Assembly (NCBI GenBank): GCA_902792815.1
Contig: CADBAY010000024.1
Coordinates: forward strand, 1-53,196
Source of the DNA: an uncultured Bacteroidia bacterium
GTDB taxonomy: Bacteria; Bacteroidota; Bacteroidia; Bacteroidales; UBA932
DNA length: 53,196 bases
Direction: 5' to 3'
Part shown: positions 45,316 to 53,196 of the stretch, piece after piece
Numbering within the stretch: position 1 is the first letter of the stretch
How the letters are laid out: each line of letters begins with the position of its first letter
Notes under the pieces: generated by a model
What the model was told of the DNA's origin: nothing
The model's input: only the letters and a program-made list of their open reading frames with translations
The model's database searches: none
Program-made: the position numbers and the translations under genes

Positions 45316-48300
45316 TTAGAATTTAATGTCCACTCCGAATGTATAGGTAGATACCAGAGGGTAGTTCGTGGCAGTAGCTCCGGCCTGTACGCCGTCGCCG
45401 CTGGTGGTGAACATGTTCTCCGGGTCGTAACCCTGCCAGTATTTGGTGAGGGTGAAGAGGTTGGTGGCGTTGGCGAAGAGCGTCAGGTTGCTGATCTTGG
45501 CTTTCTTCATCAACTTCTTGGGGAAGGTGTAGCTGAACTGCAGGTTCTTGAGGCGGCAGTACGCGGCGTCCGCCATCCAGAAGCTTGAATTCTTCTTGCT
45601 CAGCTCGCTGGCGTAGCTCAGGCGGGGGAAGTGCCCGTCGGGGGTATCGGGAGTCCAGCGGTCCAGGTGCTCGGTGCGGAAGGTACCGCCCTGTACGCAG
45701 GGCTGGGTGTAGTAGCCGTTGAGGTAGGCGTTGAGCTTGCCCACTCCCTGGAACTGGGCGCTGAGGTTGAAGCCCTTCCAGCCTATGCTCAGAGTGGTTC
45801 CGAAGGTGTAGCGGGGGATGGTGCTGCCGATGATCTGGCGGTCCTGGTCGTCGATCTTGCCGTCAGGGGCGGGAATCTTGTTGCCCTTGGCGTCGAGGAT
45901 GTATTCCCCGTTTTCGTCCACCTTGAAGTCGCCGGCCACGTCTTCATAGATAAGGTCGCCGGGTTTGGTCTCCATGCCGTACTGCGGGCAGGTGGCGTTG
46001 ACCTGGTCGGCCTCTTCCTGGCTGCGGGCCATGCCTATGCACTTCAGACCGTAGATAGATTTGATGGCGTAGCCCTCTTCGTTGCGCAGCAGGTCTCCGG
46101 ATGCGGTGCCCTTCATGTCTATGATCTGGTTGACTACGTCGCTGAGGTTGGCGTCCACGCCCCAGCTCCAGTCGCCCTTGCGGTCGTGGTAGCCTATCCC
46201 GAGCTCCCATCCCACGTTGCGTACGATGCCGGCGTTCTGGAAGGGAGCGTTGAGGCCTATGCTGGCGGGAATGTCAAGTTCCATCAGGATGCCGTATGTG
46301 GTCTTGTAGTACCAGTCGGCGGTGAGGGTGAGTTTGTCGAAGAACGTTCCGTCGATACCCACATCGTACATCTCGGAGGTCTCCCAGGTAATCTCTTCGT
46401 TGGCTAGGTTGTTGAGGCCCACGATGGGGTAGATTATGTCGTTGGCCGAAATGCTGGAGATCGTAAGCCTCTGGATTGTAGGGTAATAGTCATCTCCGAG
46501 GTTCTGGTTTCCCAGCTGGCCGTAGGAGGCGCGGATCTTGAGTTCGTTGACGTTGTTCCGTATGCCCTGCATCCAGGGCTCCTCGGTGATTCGCCATGCG
46601 GCGGATGCGGAGGGGAAGATGCCCCACCTGTGCCCCTTGGCAAAGCGGGAGGAACCGTCGAAGCGGATATTGGCCTCGAAGAGGTAGCGCTCCTTGTAGT
46701 TGTAGTTCAGCCTGCCGAAGAAGGAGGCCAGCGCCCACTGGTATTCGGCTCCGCTGTTCTCCTTGAGTTCGTTGTCGGCGCCGGCATTGATAGTGTGGTA
46801 CTGGGGATACTGGAAATCACGCCTGTAGGCTCCCAGGGTGCGGTTGTCCATGTCTTCGTAGGAAGCGCCGGCAAGCAGCGTCACATCGTGTGCCATGGCA
46901 AAGTTGTGGTGTGCCTTGGCGGTAAAGAGATAGTTGCCGTAAATGGTGCGGCTGATGCTCTCGCGCAGGGAGTTGTATTCCCGGTTCTTGATGGGGGATA
47001 CGGTTCCGTAAGCATCTGAATAATAGGTGACAAGGTCATGGAAGGTATGTGTCTCGCTCTGGGTGATGCGGGGGGCGAGGGTGCCTTCAAGGGTGAGCCA
47101 TTTCCAGGGCTTGTAGCTCAGGGCCAATGCTCCGGCCAGGCGGAAGGTCTCGCTGGTTACCTGTCCGCCCACGCCCAGGTCCATCATGGGCAGGGGGTTG
47201 ACCGTACCGCCGGTGAACGGGGCGTAGGTGCCGTTAGACCATTCTGCCAGGAACAGAGGGTCGCGTGCGTTCATCATGTTGAAGAAGCCGCTCTGGTTGG
47301 GGTGATAGTGCCGCAGGCCGTAACTTCCGGACAGGTCGAAGCGCATGCCGACCTTGTCGTTGATTTCCACGTTCATGTTGTTGCGGAAGTTGTAGCGCTT
47401 GAAGTCGGCGCTCTTGACAATGCCCCTCTGGTCGAGGTAGCCGAGGCTGGTGAGGGTGCGTATCTTGCCGGAAGTGGCGCTCAGGCTCAGGTTGTGCTGA
47501 TGCATCAGGCCGCTGCCGTTCAGGGCGTGCTGCTTCCAGTTGACGATGGGGTAGTTGTCGGGATCCAGCCAGTTGTTCTTGAGGTAGTTGCTTATGTACT
47601 CGTCGGTGTAGATGGAAGTTCCGCCATCGTTCTCGGTGGCCTCGCGGTTGAGTATCATGTAGTCGATGGGGCCCACGGTGTCGGGCGTGGTGGTAGGTGT
47701 CTGCCAGCCCACGTAACCGCGGTAGCTAACGCTGGACTTGCCTTTCTCGGCGCGCTTGGTGGTGATGAGGATGACGCCGTTGGCTGCACGGGAGCCGTAG
47801 ATTGCCGAGGAGGCCGCATCCTTGAGCACGGAGATTTTGTCTATCTGCGTAGCGTCCACCGAGTTGATGCTTCCCTCGATGCCGTCAATGAGCACCAGCG
47901 GGGCCGCACTGCTGCCGCCGAAGGTGCCGATACCGCGGATGCGGATGTTGCCCGTGTCGGCGCCGGGACCGCCGCCGTTGGTGGTGACGGTGACTCCGGG
48001 GATGCTGCCCTGCAGTGCGGTAGATGCCTGCGTAATGGGCTTGTTGTCAAGGATTTCAGATGAAATGGCGCCCACCGCTCCGGTCAGGTTGACCTTCTTC
48101 TGGGTGCCGTAGCCGACCACCACCACGTCGTCCAGGAATTCGGAGTCGGTCTGGAGGTTGACGGTGTACTGGTTCTTCTTGCCCACGGTGAATTCCTGGT
48201 CCGAGAAGCCCAGGAACGAGGCCACCAGCACGTCGCCTTCCCTGGCGGGAATGGTAAAGTTGCCGGAGTTGTCGGTTACCGTGCCTGTATTCGTGCCCTT

Positions 48301-48714
48301 GATGAATACCGAGGCTCCCGGAAGGGGCTCGCCTTCGGGATCCAGCACGCGGCCCGTCACTTGAGGCTTGCCCTGCGGCTGCCCTGCCTGAGGCGTGGTC
48401 CCTATGTTGCTGAGTACGATGTTGCCCTCTATGATGGAGGCTCGTACGTCGGTTCCGCGGAACACTTCTTCCAGGATGGCCAGGACGTCTTTGTCGCGGG
48501 CGTTGATGGTAACGCGCCTTGACTTGTCGAACGCGGCGTCATTGTAGAAGAATGTGTATCCGCTTTGTTGCTCGATTGTCTTGAGCACGGCCGACACGGT
48601 CTGGCTGTCGGCGTTGACGGAGATCCTGCGCGTCTGCGCTCCCAGTTGCAGGGTGGCTGCAAGGAGAAGCGTCGCGAGTGCAATTCCCGTCGGAATTTTG
48701 TGGATTCTTCCCAT
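45316..48714 (-). CDS. susC: SusC-like TonB-dependent transporter with STN signalling domain
   Basis: The 1132-residue outer-membrane protein has a signal peptide ending LGAQ and an STN domain at about 31-100 (AVLKTIEQQSGYTFFYND...NIVLS). A CarboxypepD_reg-like domain follows at about 117-195 (VTGRVLDPEGEPLPGASV), then a TonB plug (DDVVVVGYGTQKKVNLTG, IRGIGTF, SRAANGVI) and a long beta-barrel ending in Phe. The STN domain marks a transducer type that signals through FecR to an ECF sigma factor, both encoded just upstream. Expected cargo is an oligosaccharide, but this is not fixed by sequence. susD follows after 5 bases. Confidence 0.95.
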   Translation of the reverse strand: MGRIHKIPTGIALATLLLAATLQLGAQTRRISVNADSQTVSAVLKTIEQQSGYTFFYNDAAFDKSRRVTINARDKDVLAILEEVFRGTDVRASIIEGNIVLSNIGTTPQAGQPQGKPQVTGRVLDPEGEPLPGASVFIKGTNTGTVTDNSGNFTIPAREGDVLVASFLGFSDQEFTVGKKNQYTVNLQTDSEFLDDVVVVGYGTQKKVNLTGAVGAISSEILDNKPITQASTALQGSIPGVTVTTNGGGPGADTGNIRIRGIGTFGGSSAAPLVLIDGIEGSINSVDATQIDKISVLKDAASSAIYGSRAANGVILITTKRAEKGKSSVSYRGYVGWQTPTTTPDTVGPIDYMILNREATENDGGTSIYTDEYISNYLKNNWLDPDNYPIVNWKQHALNGSGLMHQHNLSLSATSGKIRTLTSLGYLDQRGIVKSADFKRYNFRNNMNVEINDKVGMRFDLSGSYGLRHYHPNQSGFFNMMNARDPLFLAEWSNGTYAPFTGGTVNPLPMMDLGVGGQVTSETFRLAGALALSYKPWKWLTLEGTLAPRITQSETHTFHDLVTYYSDAYGTVSPIKNREYNSLRESISRTIYGNYLFTAKAHHNFAMAHDVTLLAGASYEDMDNRTLGAYRRDFQYPQYHTINAGADNELKENSGAEYQWALASFFGRLNYNYKERYLFEANIRFDGSSRFAKGHRWGIFPSASAAWRITEEPWMQGIRNNVNELKIRASYGQLGNQNLGDDYYPTIQRLTISSISANDIIYPIVGLNNLANEEITWETSEMYDVGIDGTFFDKLTLTADWYYKTTYGILMELDIPASIGLNAPFQNAGIVRNVGWELGIGYHDRKGDWSWGVDANLSDVVNQIIDMKGTASGDLLRNEEGYAIKSIYGLKCIGMARSQEEADQVNATCPQYGMETKPGDLIYEDVAGDFKVDENGEYILDAKGNKIPAPDGKIDDQDRQIIGSTIPRYTFGTTLSIGWKGFNLSAQFQGVGKLNAYLNGYYTQPCVQGGTFRTEHLDRWTPDTPDGHFPRLSYASELSKKNSSFWMADAAYCRLKNLQFSYTFPKKLMKKAKISNLTLFANATNLFTLTKYWQGYDPENMFTTSGDGVQAGATATNYPLVSTYTFGVDIKF

Positions 48715-48721
48715 AGTGTTA

Positions 48722-49741
48722 TTAGTATACGATTATGACTTGACGGCCCGAAACATTTTCGGAGTCCGTACCCTTGAAATCTGAATCGAAGTGGATGTTG
48801 GTGGTCCGCTTGAAGTGTTCGAGCACCACTTCCAGTGTCTGGCCGCTGAAGGTTCCTGTGTAGCGGTTGTCCAGAAGAGACTCGTTGCGCACGAGGAACT
48901 CTACGTTGAAGCGGTTGCCTATGGCCCTGAGAGCCTCCTCGAGGCTGGTGTTGTCCAGTACTGTCTTGCCGTCTTTCCAGGCGGTTACCCCGGCTCCGTC
49001 GGCCTGGCGGCGGGTGAGCCGGCCGGTCTCGGCGCTGAAGGTGCACTGCTGTCCCGGGGACATCGCCACGGTGCGTTCGCGGCCGCCCGGGGCCGGGACA
49101 TGGAGGATGACAGAGCCGGAAAGCAGGGTTGTCCGCACCTCCGAATACTTGTCCGAATAGGCCTCGACATCGAACTCTGTGCCGGTAACTTCCACCTTGG
49201 CTGACCCTGCGTGCACGAAGAATTTGCGTTCGGGGTCTTTTGCTACCTCGAAATACCCCTCGCCTTCGAGGGTGACCTCCCTGGTGCGGCCGAAGCGCGA
49301 AGGATAGCTGAGAGTGGAGTTGGAATTGAGCCACACTCGGCTACCGTCCGGAAGTGTGGTTTGGGCGGTCATGCCGGTGGTGGAGCGGAGTTCCACCTGG
49401 GACGCCCCGCGACCGCTGGACAGCTGGATCGCCATCCAGACCGAAACAATCAGCAGTGGAATACTGCAGACGGCGGCAAACACAGTGGCAAAGCGCAGGG
49501 TTTTACGGCCGTTGTCGCGAAGGAATCCGGCATGGAGCCTTTTCAGGGCATTCTCGGTGTCGGCACTGTCGATTGCTTCCATCCTGGAACCGAGGTGCTC
49601 CAGGCGCATATATTGCTGAGCTTTGATGCGATTGGCGGAACTTTGGCAAATCCACTCGTCGATTTGCCTGCCCTGGTCGGCAGAGACGTTCCCGCTTGCA
49701 TATTCGGGCAGCAAGGCCTCGATTTCTTTTTCGCTTAACAT
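48722..49741 (-). CDS. fecR: FecR-family anti-sigma factor
   Basis: The 339-residue protein has a cytosolic N-terminal helical part that would bind the sigma factor, a single membrane span at about 84-106 (FAAVCSIPLLIVSVWMAI), a FecR domain at about 120-220 (TLPDGSRVWLNSNSTLSYP, VEVTGTEFDV), and a C-terminal DUF4974-type domain (EALRAIGNRFNVEF) that would touch the SusC STN domain. It passes the signal from a loaded SusC to the ECF sigma factor. susC follows after 7 bases. Unusually, the sigma gene is divergent and not directly upstream on the same strand. Confidence 0.93.
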   Translation of the reverse strand: MLSEKEIEALLPEYASGNVSADQGRQIDEWICQSSANRIKAQQYMRLEHLGSRMEAIDSADTENALKRLHAGFLRDNGRKTLRFATVFAAVCSIPLLIVSVWMAIQLSSGRGASQVELRSTTGMTAQTTLPDGSRVWLNSNSTLSYPSRFGRTREVTLEGEGYFEVAKDPERKFFVHAGSAKVEVTGTEFDVEAYSDKYSEVRTTLLSGSVILHVPAPGGRERTVAMSPGQQCTFSAETGRLTRRQADGAGVTAWKDGKTVLDNTSLEEALRAIGNRFNVEFLVRNESLLDNRYTGTFSGQTLEVVLEHFKRTTNIHFDSDFKGTDSENVSGRQVIIVY

Positions 49742-49786
49742 ACTATATAGACAGCCAAGCGGGATTATTCCCTAAATATTTTTTAT

Positions 49787-49794
49787 TATATTTG
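49787..49794 (+). promoter_or_regulatory. -7 box for the ECF sigma gene
   Basis: TATATTTG lies 19 bases before the sigma ATG at 49814. The 72-base gap to fecR also contains GGGATTATTCCC, a short imperfect palindrome that could be an operator. No clear box is seen for fecR. Confidence 0.5.
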
Positions 49795-49813
49795 TGACGA
49801 AGACCACAGAACT

Positions 49814-50353
49814 ATGACCGAAGACAAGCAACTCATCCTGCAGATACGCAACGGAGACCGCGGAGCCTTTGACAGGCTGTTCCGCAGGTGGTATCCGACG
49901 CTGCTTGCCTATGCTTGTCACTATCTGCCCCGGGAAGATGCCGAAGACGTGGTCCAGGATGTAATGTCTTCGTTGTGGACCAATTCGGGAAACATCGTTA
50001 TCAAGGGAGAAACAGGTCCCTACCTGCATGCTGCCGTGCGGAACCGTTGCCTGAACTGTCTGGAGCATTCAGTCGTCGACAAACGCTACCATTCCTCTGT
50101 GCGTCAGTCCGTTATCGATGCTGTCAGCATTGAGGACCAGACTTCCGTGCGCGAACTTAGTTCACTTCTGTCCGATGCGCTCGAGGCTCTGCCGCCCGAG
50201 CAGCGGGAGGCCTTCCGCAAGAGCCGTTCCGAGGGACTCAAATACAGTCAGATAGCTGCCGAGAGCAAAGTGTCGGTGAAGACTGTCGAGTATCGTATCT
50301 CTCAGGCGCTCAGGAAGTTGCGTTTTGCCTTCGCGGACTACTTGCACAAGTAG
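49814..50353 (+). CDS. ECF RNA polymerase sigma factor
   Basis: The 179-residue protein shows region 2 (FDRLFRRWYPTLLAYA, then REDAEDVVQDVMSSLW at about 17-56) and region 4 (LEALPPEQREAF, then YSQIAAESKVSVKTVEYRISQALRKLR at about 120-172). It is the typical FecI/SusC-linked type and is expected to drive the minus-strand susC array once released by FecR. It is transcribed away from fecR. Its last 16 bases overlap the end of MBL paralog D on the other strand, so the two messages are complementary at their 3' ends. Confidence 0.95.
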   Translation: MTEDKQLILQIRNGDRGAFDRLFRRWYPTLLAYACHYLPREDAEDVVQDVMSSLWTNSGNIVIKGETGPYLHAAVRNRCLNCLEHSVVDKRYHSSVRQSVIDAVSIEDQTSVRELSSLLSDALEALPPEQREAFRKSRSEGLKYSQIAAESKVSVKTVEYRISQALRKLRFAFADYLHK

Positions 50354-52422
50354 GGGCCGAATATTGCCTTAACCCTGTACTCCAGGTCGGAGTCGTCCAG
50401 CACATACACATAGAATGCTTCGCCTCCGGGCAGTATGCGCAGCACTACATGCCCCCGGGTTGCGGAGAATTTGCCTACGTTCACTCCCTCGCCGGTCAGG
50501 GTTTCCACATTGCTCTGCGCCAGGTTGGTGGTGAAAATCTTGACGGACGGGCTGGCGGCAAGCACCCGCTTGATCGTGGCGGGGTTGGGCTGGACGTCCT
50601 GCCATACGCCGGCCACGTAGACATCCGGCTTCAGCACTCCAAGGAGTTCGGTGCTGTTGGTGTTCTTTGTGCTGTGGTGGCTGGCCTTCATGGCTTCCAC
50701 CTTCTTCATGACCTTGGAGATGGGCAGTTCTATGTCTTTCCAGGAATAGGTGCTCTTGCCGGTGAACTGGATGTCGCCTCCCGAGAACCAGTCGAACTTG
50801 CCGTAGCTGAGGTGGAAAACGCATGAGTAGATGTTCTCGTTGATGGCCCACTCGTCGATGTTTGCAAGGCATTGGGCAGTAGAAGGTACGTAGGAGGTGT
50901 TCACCCCAGTGCCGGAGCCTGTCCAGATGTCGCCTCCGGCGGCAATGCCGCGCACGCTGAACCCGGAATACTTTGATGGTGAGTGCTTTAGTACGATCTG
51001 GTCGGTATGCCCTATGGCCAGTTTCTCACGCACTGTTCCGTGGTTGGCGGCGCTCCATGCCAGGAAATTGGTGTAGTTGAGGTACAATTTCTGGCTGTTC
51101 TCGTCGAGGTAGTCGCCGGAAGGGCGGTCGCCCCAGTCGCCTCTGTCGATGACTTTGTCGATGGGGATTGACATGCCCACGTCGGGAAGGCCGTTGACCA
51201 CGAAACCGCCGGCGGCAAGGTTGACCGTGCCCACCGGAGTGCCGCTGCTGTTGACCGGCTGCCAGTGGAATTTGGAATACTTGTCCCTCCAGGCACCGAT
51301 GTGGTCACCGTGGTAGTGCGAGGCCATGAAGTAGTCGAGCCGGCCGCCGGCGACAACCGGGGCGAAATGGCGTATGTAGTTGACTATCACTTGCCCGCAG
51401 CTTATCGCCACGCTGGGTTTTGAGGCAATGCCGGAGTCGTATCCGTACTCGCTCTGGGGGCCTCCTGCAGCATCTACCAGCATGGTGGTGCCGTCAGGGA
51501 AGATGTAATAGAACGCCTCGCCCCGTCCGCCGTTGATACCGTGGATGTCAAGGTATCCGGGCTGCCAGTGGGGAAGCGTCTGCCCTTCGACTGCCGCAGT
51601 AGGTGGCGTAAAGTCGACCTCCAGGGCCTCCATGCGCTTGATGCTGCTCCTTTTGACGGTCAGGGGCTTGGCGCTGGAAAATACGCAGCTGCCACCGTCG
51701 GAGGAAGCAACTGTCACAGTGAATCCTTTTTCGAAGGTCATGGGCGGCAGTGCGAACCAGAATTCCGCGGCTTTGTCTGCGGTGGCCCCCGGGCTCACCG
51801 GAGGATTGCAATCCAGCCTGACAGACCTGGATCCGCCGGACAGGATCTGTACGGAGGGCAGGCCGTCGGCCCAGCGGATCTGGGCCTCTCCTGCAAGCAG
51901 CTCGCCTCCGTTACCCTCGAGAGTGACGGAACTGACGGCTCCGGCTGATCCGTAAAACCTGAACACCAGGGCGCCGCAGGTATTCCTGAAGCCCAGAGAA
52001 GACGTTTCGGAACGTGCCGCCATGAGGCCCGCGCCGGGGCCGAAGGAGCCGGAGGCATAGCTCTGGACAGGCTGCAGCGTGGCTGCGACGCTGCCGTCGA
52101 AGTTTACGGAATTGGCCTCGGAATGAGGATAGACGGCGGTGTAGGGGCCATCGCCGGCGGAGCCGTCCGACAGGCGTTCAAGCCTTCCGGACACGTCTCC
52201 ATCCGTTCCGGCGAAGCTGTATTCTGCGTTTGAGCCGGCGGAGTCGAATATGCTTACCCTGTCGCCGGCGTGCCAGCACAGGTGGAACTGAGCGTCGACA
52301 TATGTCTTGCCTTCTTGCTCTATGGCAGCACTGAAAACGGGCCCGGAAACGGCCGCCGGTTCGATTGAGCAGGCGCAGGCCAGGGCGATGGCGCTTATGT
52401 AGAGAACCGTTTTTTTCATCAT
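50338..52422 (-). CDS. Exported MBL-fold lipoprotein with fimbrillin-like N-terminus (MBL paralog D, 694 residues)
   Basis: A lipoprotein signal (ALACAC) is followed by a fimbrillin-like domain (about 25-275) with CWHAGDRVSIFD and YTAVYPHSE. From about residue 283 comes the MBL domain: GYLDIHGINGGRGE, PDGTTMLVDAAGG, the metal motif HYHGDHIG, SGGDIQF, and a KASHHS. It ends with HVVLRILPGG and GPYLCK. It keeps the family's C-terminal Cys but has Ala where the others have Cys after GRGE, and Gly replaces the hydrophobic residue of the metal motif. The gene lies 14 bases after the peptidase stop and converges with the sigma gene. Confidence 0.83.
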   Translation of the reverse strand: MMKKTVLYISAIALACACSIEPAAVSGPVFSAAIEQEGKTYVDAQFHLCWHAGDRVSIFDSAGSNAEYSFAGTDGDVSGRLERLSDGSAGDGPYTAVYPHSEANSVNFDGSVAATLQPVQSYASGSFGPGAGLMAARSETSSLGFRNTCGALVFRFYGSAGAVSSVTLEGNGGELLAGEAQIRWADGLPSVQILSGGSRSVRLDCNPPVSPGATADKAAEFWFALPPMTFEKGFTVTVASSDGGSCVFSSAKPLTVKRSSIKRMEALEVDFTPPTAAVEGQTLPHWQPGYLDIHGINGGRGEAFYYIFPDGTTMLVDAAGGPQSEYGYDSGIASKPSVAISCGQVIVNYIRHFAPVVAGGRLDYFMASHYHGDHIGAWRDKYSKFHWQPVNSSGTPVGTVNLAAGGFVVNGLPDVGMSIPIDKVIDRGDWGDRPSGDYLDENSQKLYLNYTNFLAWSAANHGTVREKLAIGHTDQIVLKHSPSKYSGFSVRGIAAGGDIWTGSGTGVNTSYVPSTAQCLANIDEWAINENIYSCVFHLSYGKFDWFSGGDIQFTGKSTYSWKDIELPISKVMKKVEAMKASHHSTKNTNSTELLGVLKPDVYVAGVWQDVQPNPATIKRVLAASPSVKIFTTNLAQSNVETLTGEGVNVGKFSATRGHVVLRILPGGEAFYVYVLDDSDLEYRVKAIFGPYLCK

Positions 52423-52436
52423 CCTATGTGCAGAAA

Positions 52437-53196
52437 TCAGTAGCTCATTTTCAGGTTGTACATGATGAACGAGTAGATATCTGCCTGCTCTTCAAGTACT
52501 TTGGCCATGGGCTTGCCGCCGCCGTGGCCGGCCTTGGAATCGATGCGGATGAGGGCAGGAGCAGGTCCTGCGTTGCACTCCTGGAGAGTGGCGGCGAACT
52601 TGAACGAATGCGCGGGGACCACGCGGTCGTCATGGTCGGCCGTAGTGACCAGGGTGGCAGGATATGACACGCCGGGTTTGAGGTTGTGCAGGGGAGAGTA
52701 TCCGAGCAGATACTCGAACATCTCCTTGCTCTCTTCGCTGGTGCCGTAGTCGGGAGCCCAGTTCCAGCCAATTGTGAACTTGTGGTAGCGGAGCATATCC
52801 ATTACGCCCACCTGCGGAATGGCAACGGCATACAGTTCAGGACGTTGCGTCATGCAGGCGCCCACCAGCAGTCCGCCGTTGGATCCGCCCACTATGGCCA
52901 GGTGCGAGGGACTTGTATATCCCTGCTCAATCAGCCATTCGGCCGCGGCAATGAAGTCGTCGAACACATTCTGCTTGTTCATCTTGGTGCCCGCCAGGTG
53001 CCAGGCCTCGCCGTACTCGCCGCCACCGCGGAGGTTCACCTGTGCATATATGCCGCCCCTCTCGAGGAAGGGGACGCGTGTTGCGGAGAATCCCGGTGGC
53101 AGGGAGATGTCGAATCCGCCGTATCCGTACAGGTACACGGGGTTCTGCCCGTTCAGTTCCAATCCTTTACGGTAGGTCAGGAACATAGGTATGCGG
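52437..53196 (-). CDS. Prolyl oligopeptidase (S9A), C-terminal part (copy 2, cut by window end)
   Basis: The visible 250 residues hold the full catalytic triad region: [18 protein letters not shown] with the Ser, [11 protein letters not shown] with the Asp and KAGHGGGKP with the His. The gene continues past the window, so whether it is whole cannot be told. It closely matches copy 1 at 23423-24182, differing mainly in the last third (for example [11 protein letters not shown] against [11 protein letters not shown]). S9A enzymes cut after Pro in short peptides. It is the upstream partner of MBL paralog D, with a 14-base gap. Confidence 0.85.
   Translation of the reverse strand, partial: RIPMFLTYRKGLELNGQNPVYLYGYGGFDISLPPGFSATRVPFLERGGIYAQVNLRGGGEYGEAWHLAGTKMNKQNVFDDFIAAAEWLIEQGYTSPSHLAIVGGSNGGLLVGACMTQRPELYAVAIPQVGVMDMLRYHKFTIGWNWAPDYGTSEESKEMFEYLLGYSPLHNLKPGVSYPATLVTTADHDDRVVPAHSFKFAATLQECNAGPAPALIRIDSKAGHGGGKPMAKVLEEQADIYSFIMYNLKMSY
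53098..53196. repeat. 99-bp exact repeat, copy 2 (with 24084-24182)
   Basis: The final 99 bases of the window match 24084-24182 without a difference. The match stops at the window edge on one side and at T53097/C24083 on the other. Confidence 0.95.

Overview
The window reads as a Bacteroidales (Bacteroidota) chromosome piece of fairly high GC. The evidence is a SusC/SusD pair with an ECF sigma factor and a FecR-type anti-sigma factor, fimbrillin-like lipoproteins, NfnAB, promoters of the Bacteroidota type (TAnnTTTG near -7), and no clear Shine-Dalgarno sites. A gut or rumen lineage outside classical Bacteroides is plausible, but I cannot fix the genus. The window opens inside a 5S rRNA gene and closes inside a repeated prolyl oligopeptidase gene, so both ends lie in repeats and it may be one whole assembled contig. 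No stretch over 300 bases lacks a gene.

1-23.4 kb is mostly housekeeping: cutC and an esterase; a minus-strand operon (PfkB kinase, a small conserved protein, NfnA, NfnB); small secreted proteins; cysS with a flippase-like membrane protein; tRNA-Arg(TCT); a plus-strand run (secreted protein, phosphatase, YccF, nitroreductase, exonuclease III, a Big_2 lipoprotein, split chromate transporter); an exported FAD oxidoreductase; a radical SAM enzyme with a tiny lipoprotein partner; RNase H; pfkA; a Tat-exported phosphoesterase.

23.4-30.6 kb is carbohydrate metabolism: a broken prolyl oligopeptidase abutting a broken GH106-like rhamnosidase, a sialate O-acetylesterase, and a tightly coupled trio of mannonate oxidoreductase-type SDR, UxuA and a GH2 enzyme. 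The trio suggests uronate (glucuronate) release and catabolism.

30.6-53.2 kb is the unusual part. A divergent ECF sigma/FecR pair sits at the head of a minus-strand array: SusC with an STN domain, a frameshifted SusD, a fimbrillin-like lipoprotein, two exported metallo-beta-lactamase (MBL) proteins, two tiny peptides, a GLUG-repeat surface protein, a third tiny peptide, a second GLUG protein, a structured 210-base gap, and a large MBL fusion lipoprotein that runs directly into the uronate trio. A fourth MBL lipoprotein lies on the other side of the sigma gene. The four MBL proteins share an N-terminal block, an HxHxDH metal site and a C-terminus ending GP[FY]xCx. The three peptides (36-45 residues) share an ungapped Y-x2-P-x13-C-Q-[SA] pattern and a Trp-bearing acidic tail. 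I infer a sigma-controlled cell-surface system; its substrate and the role of the peptides cannot be read from sequence.
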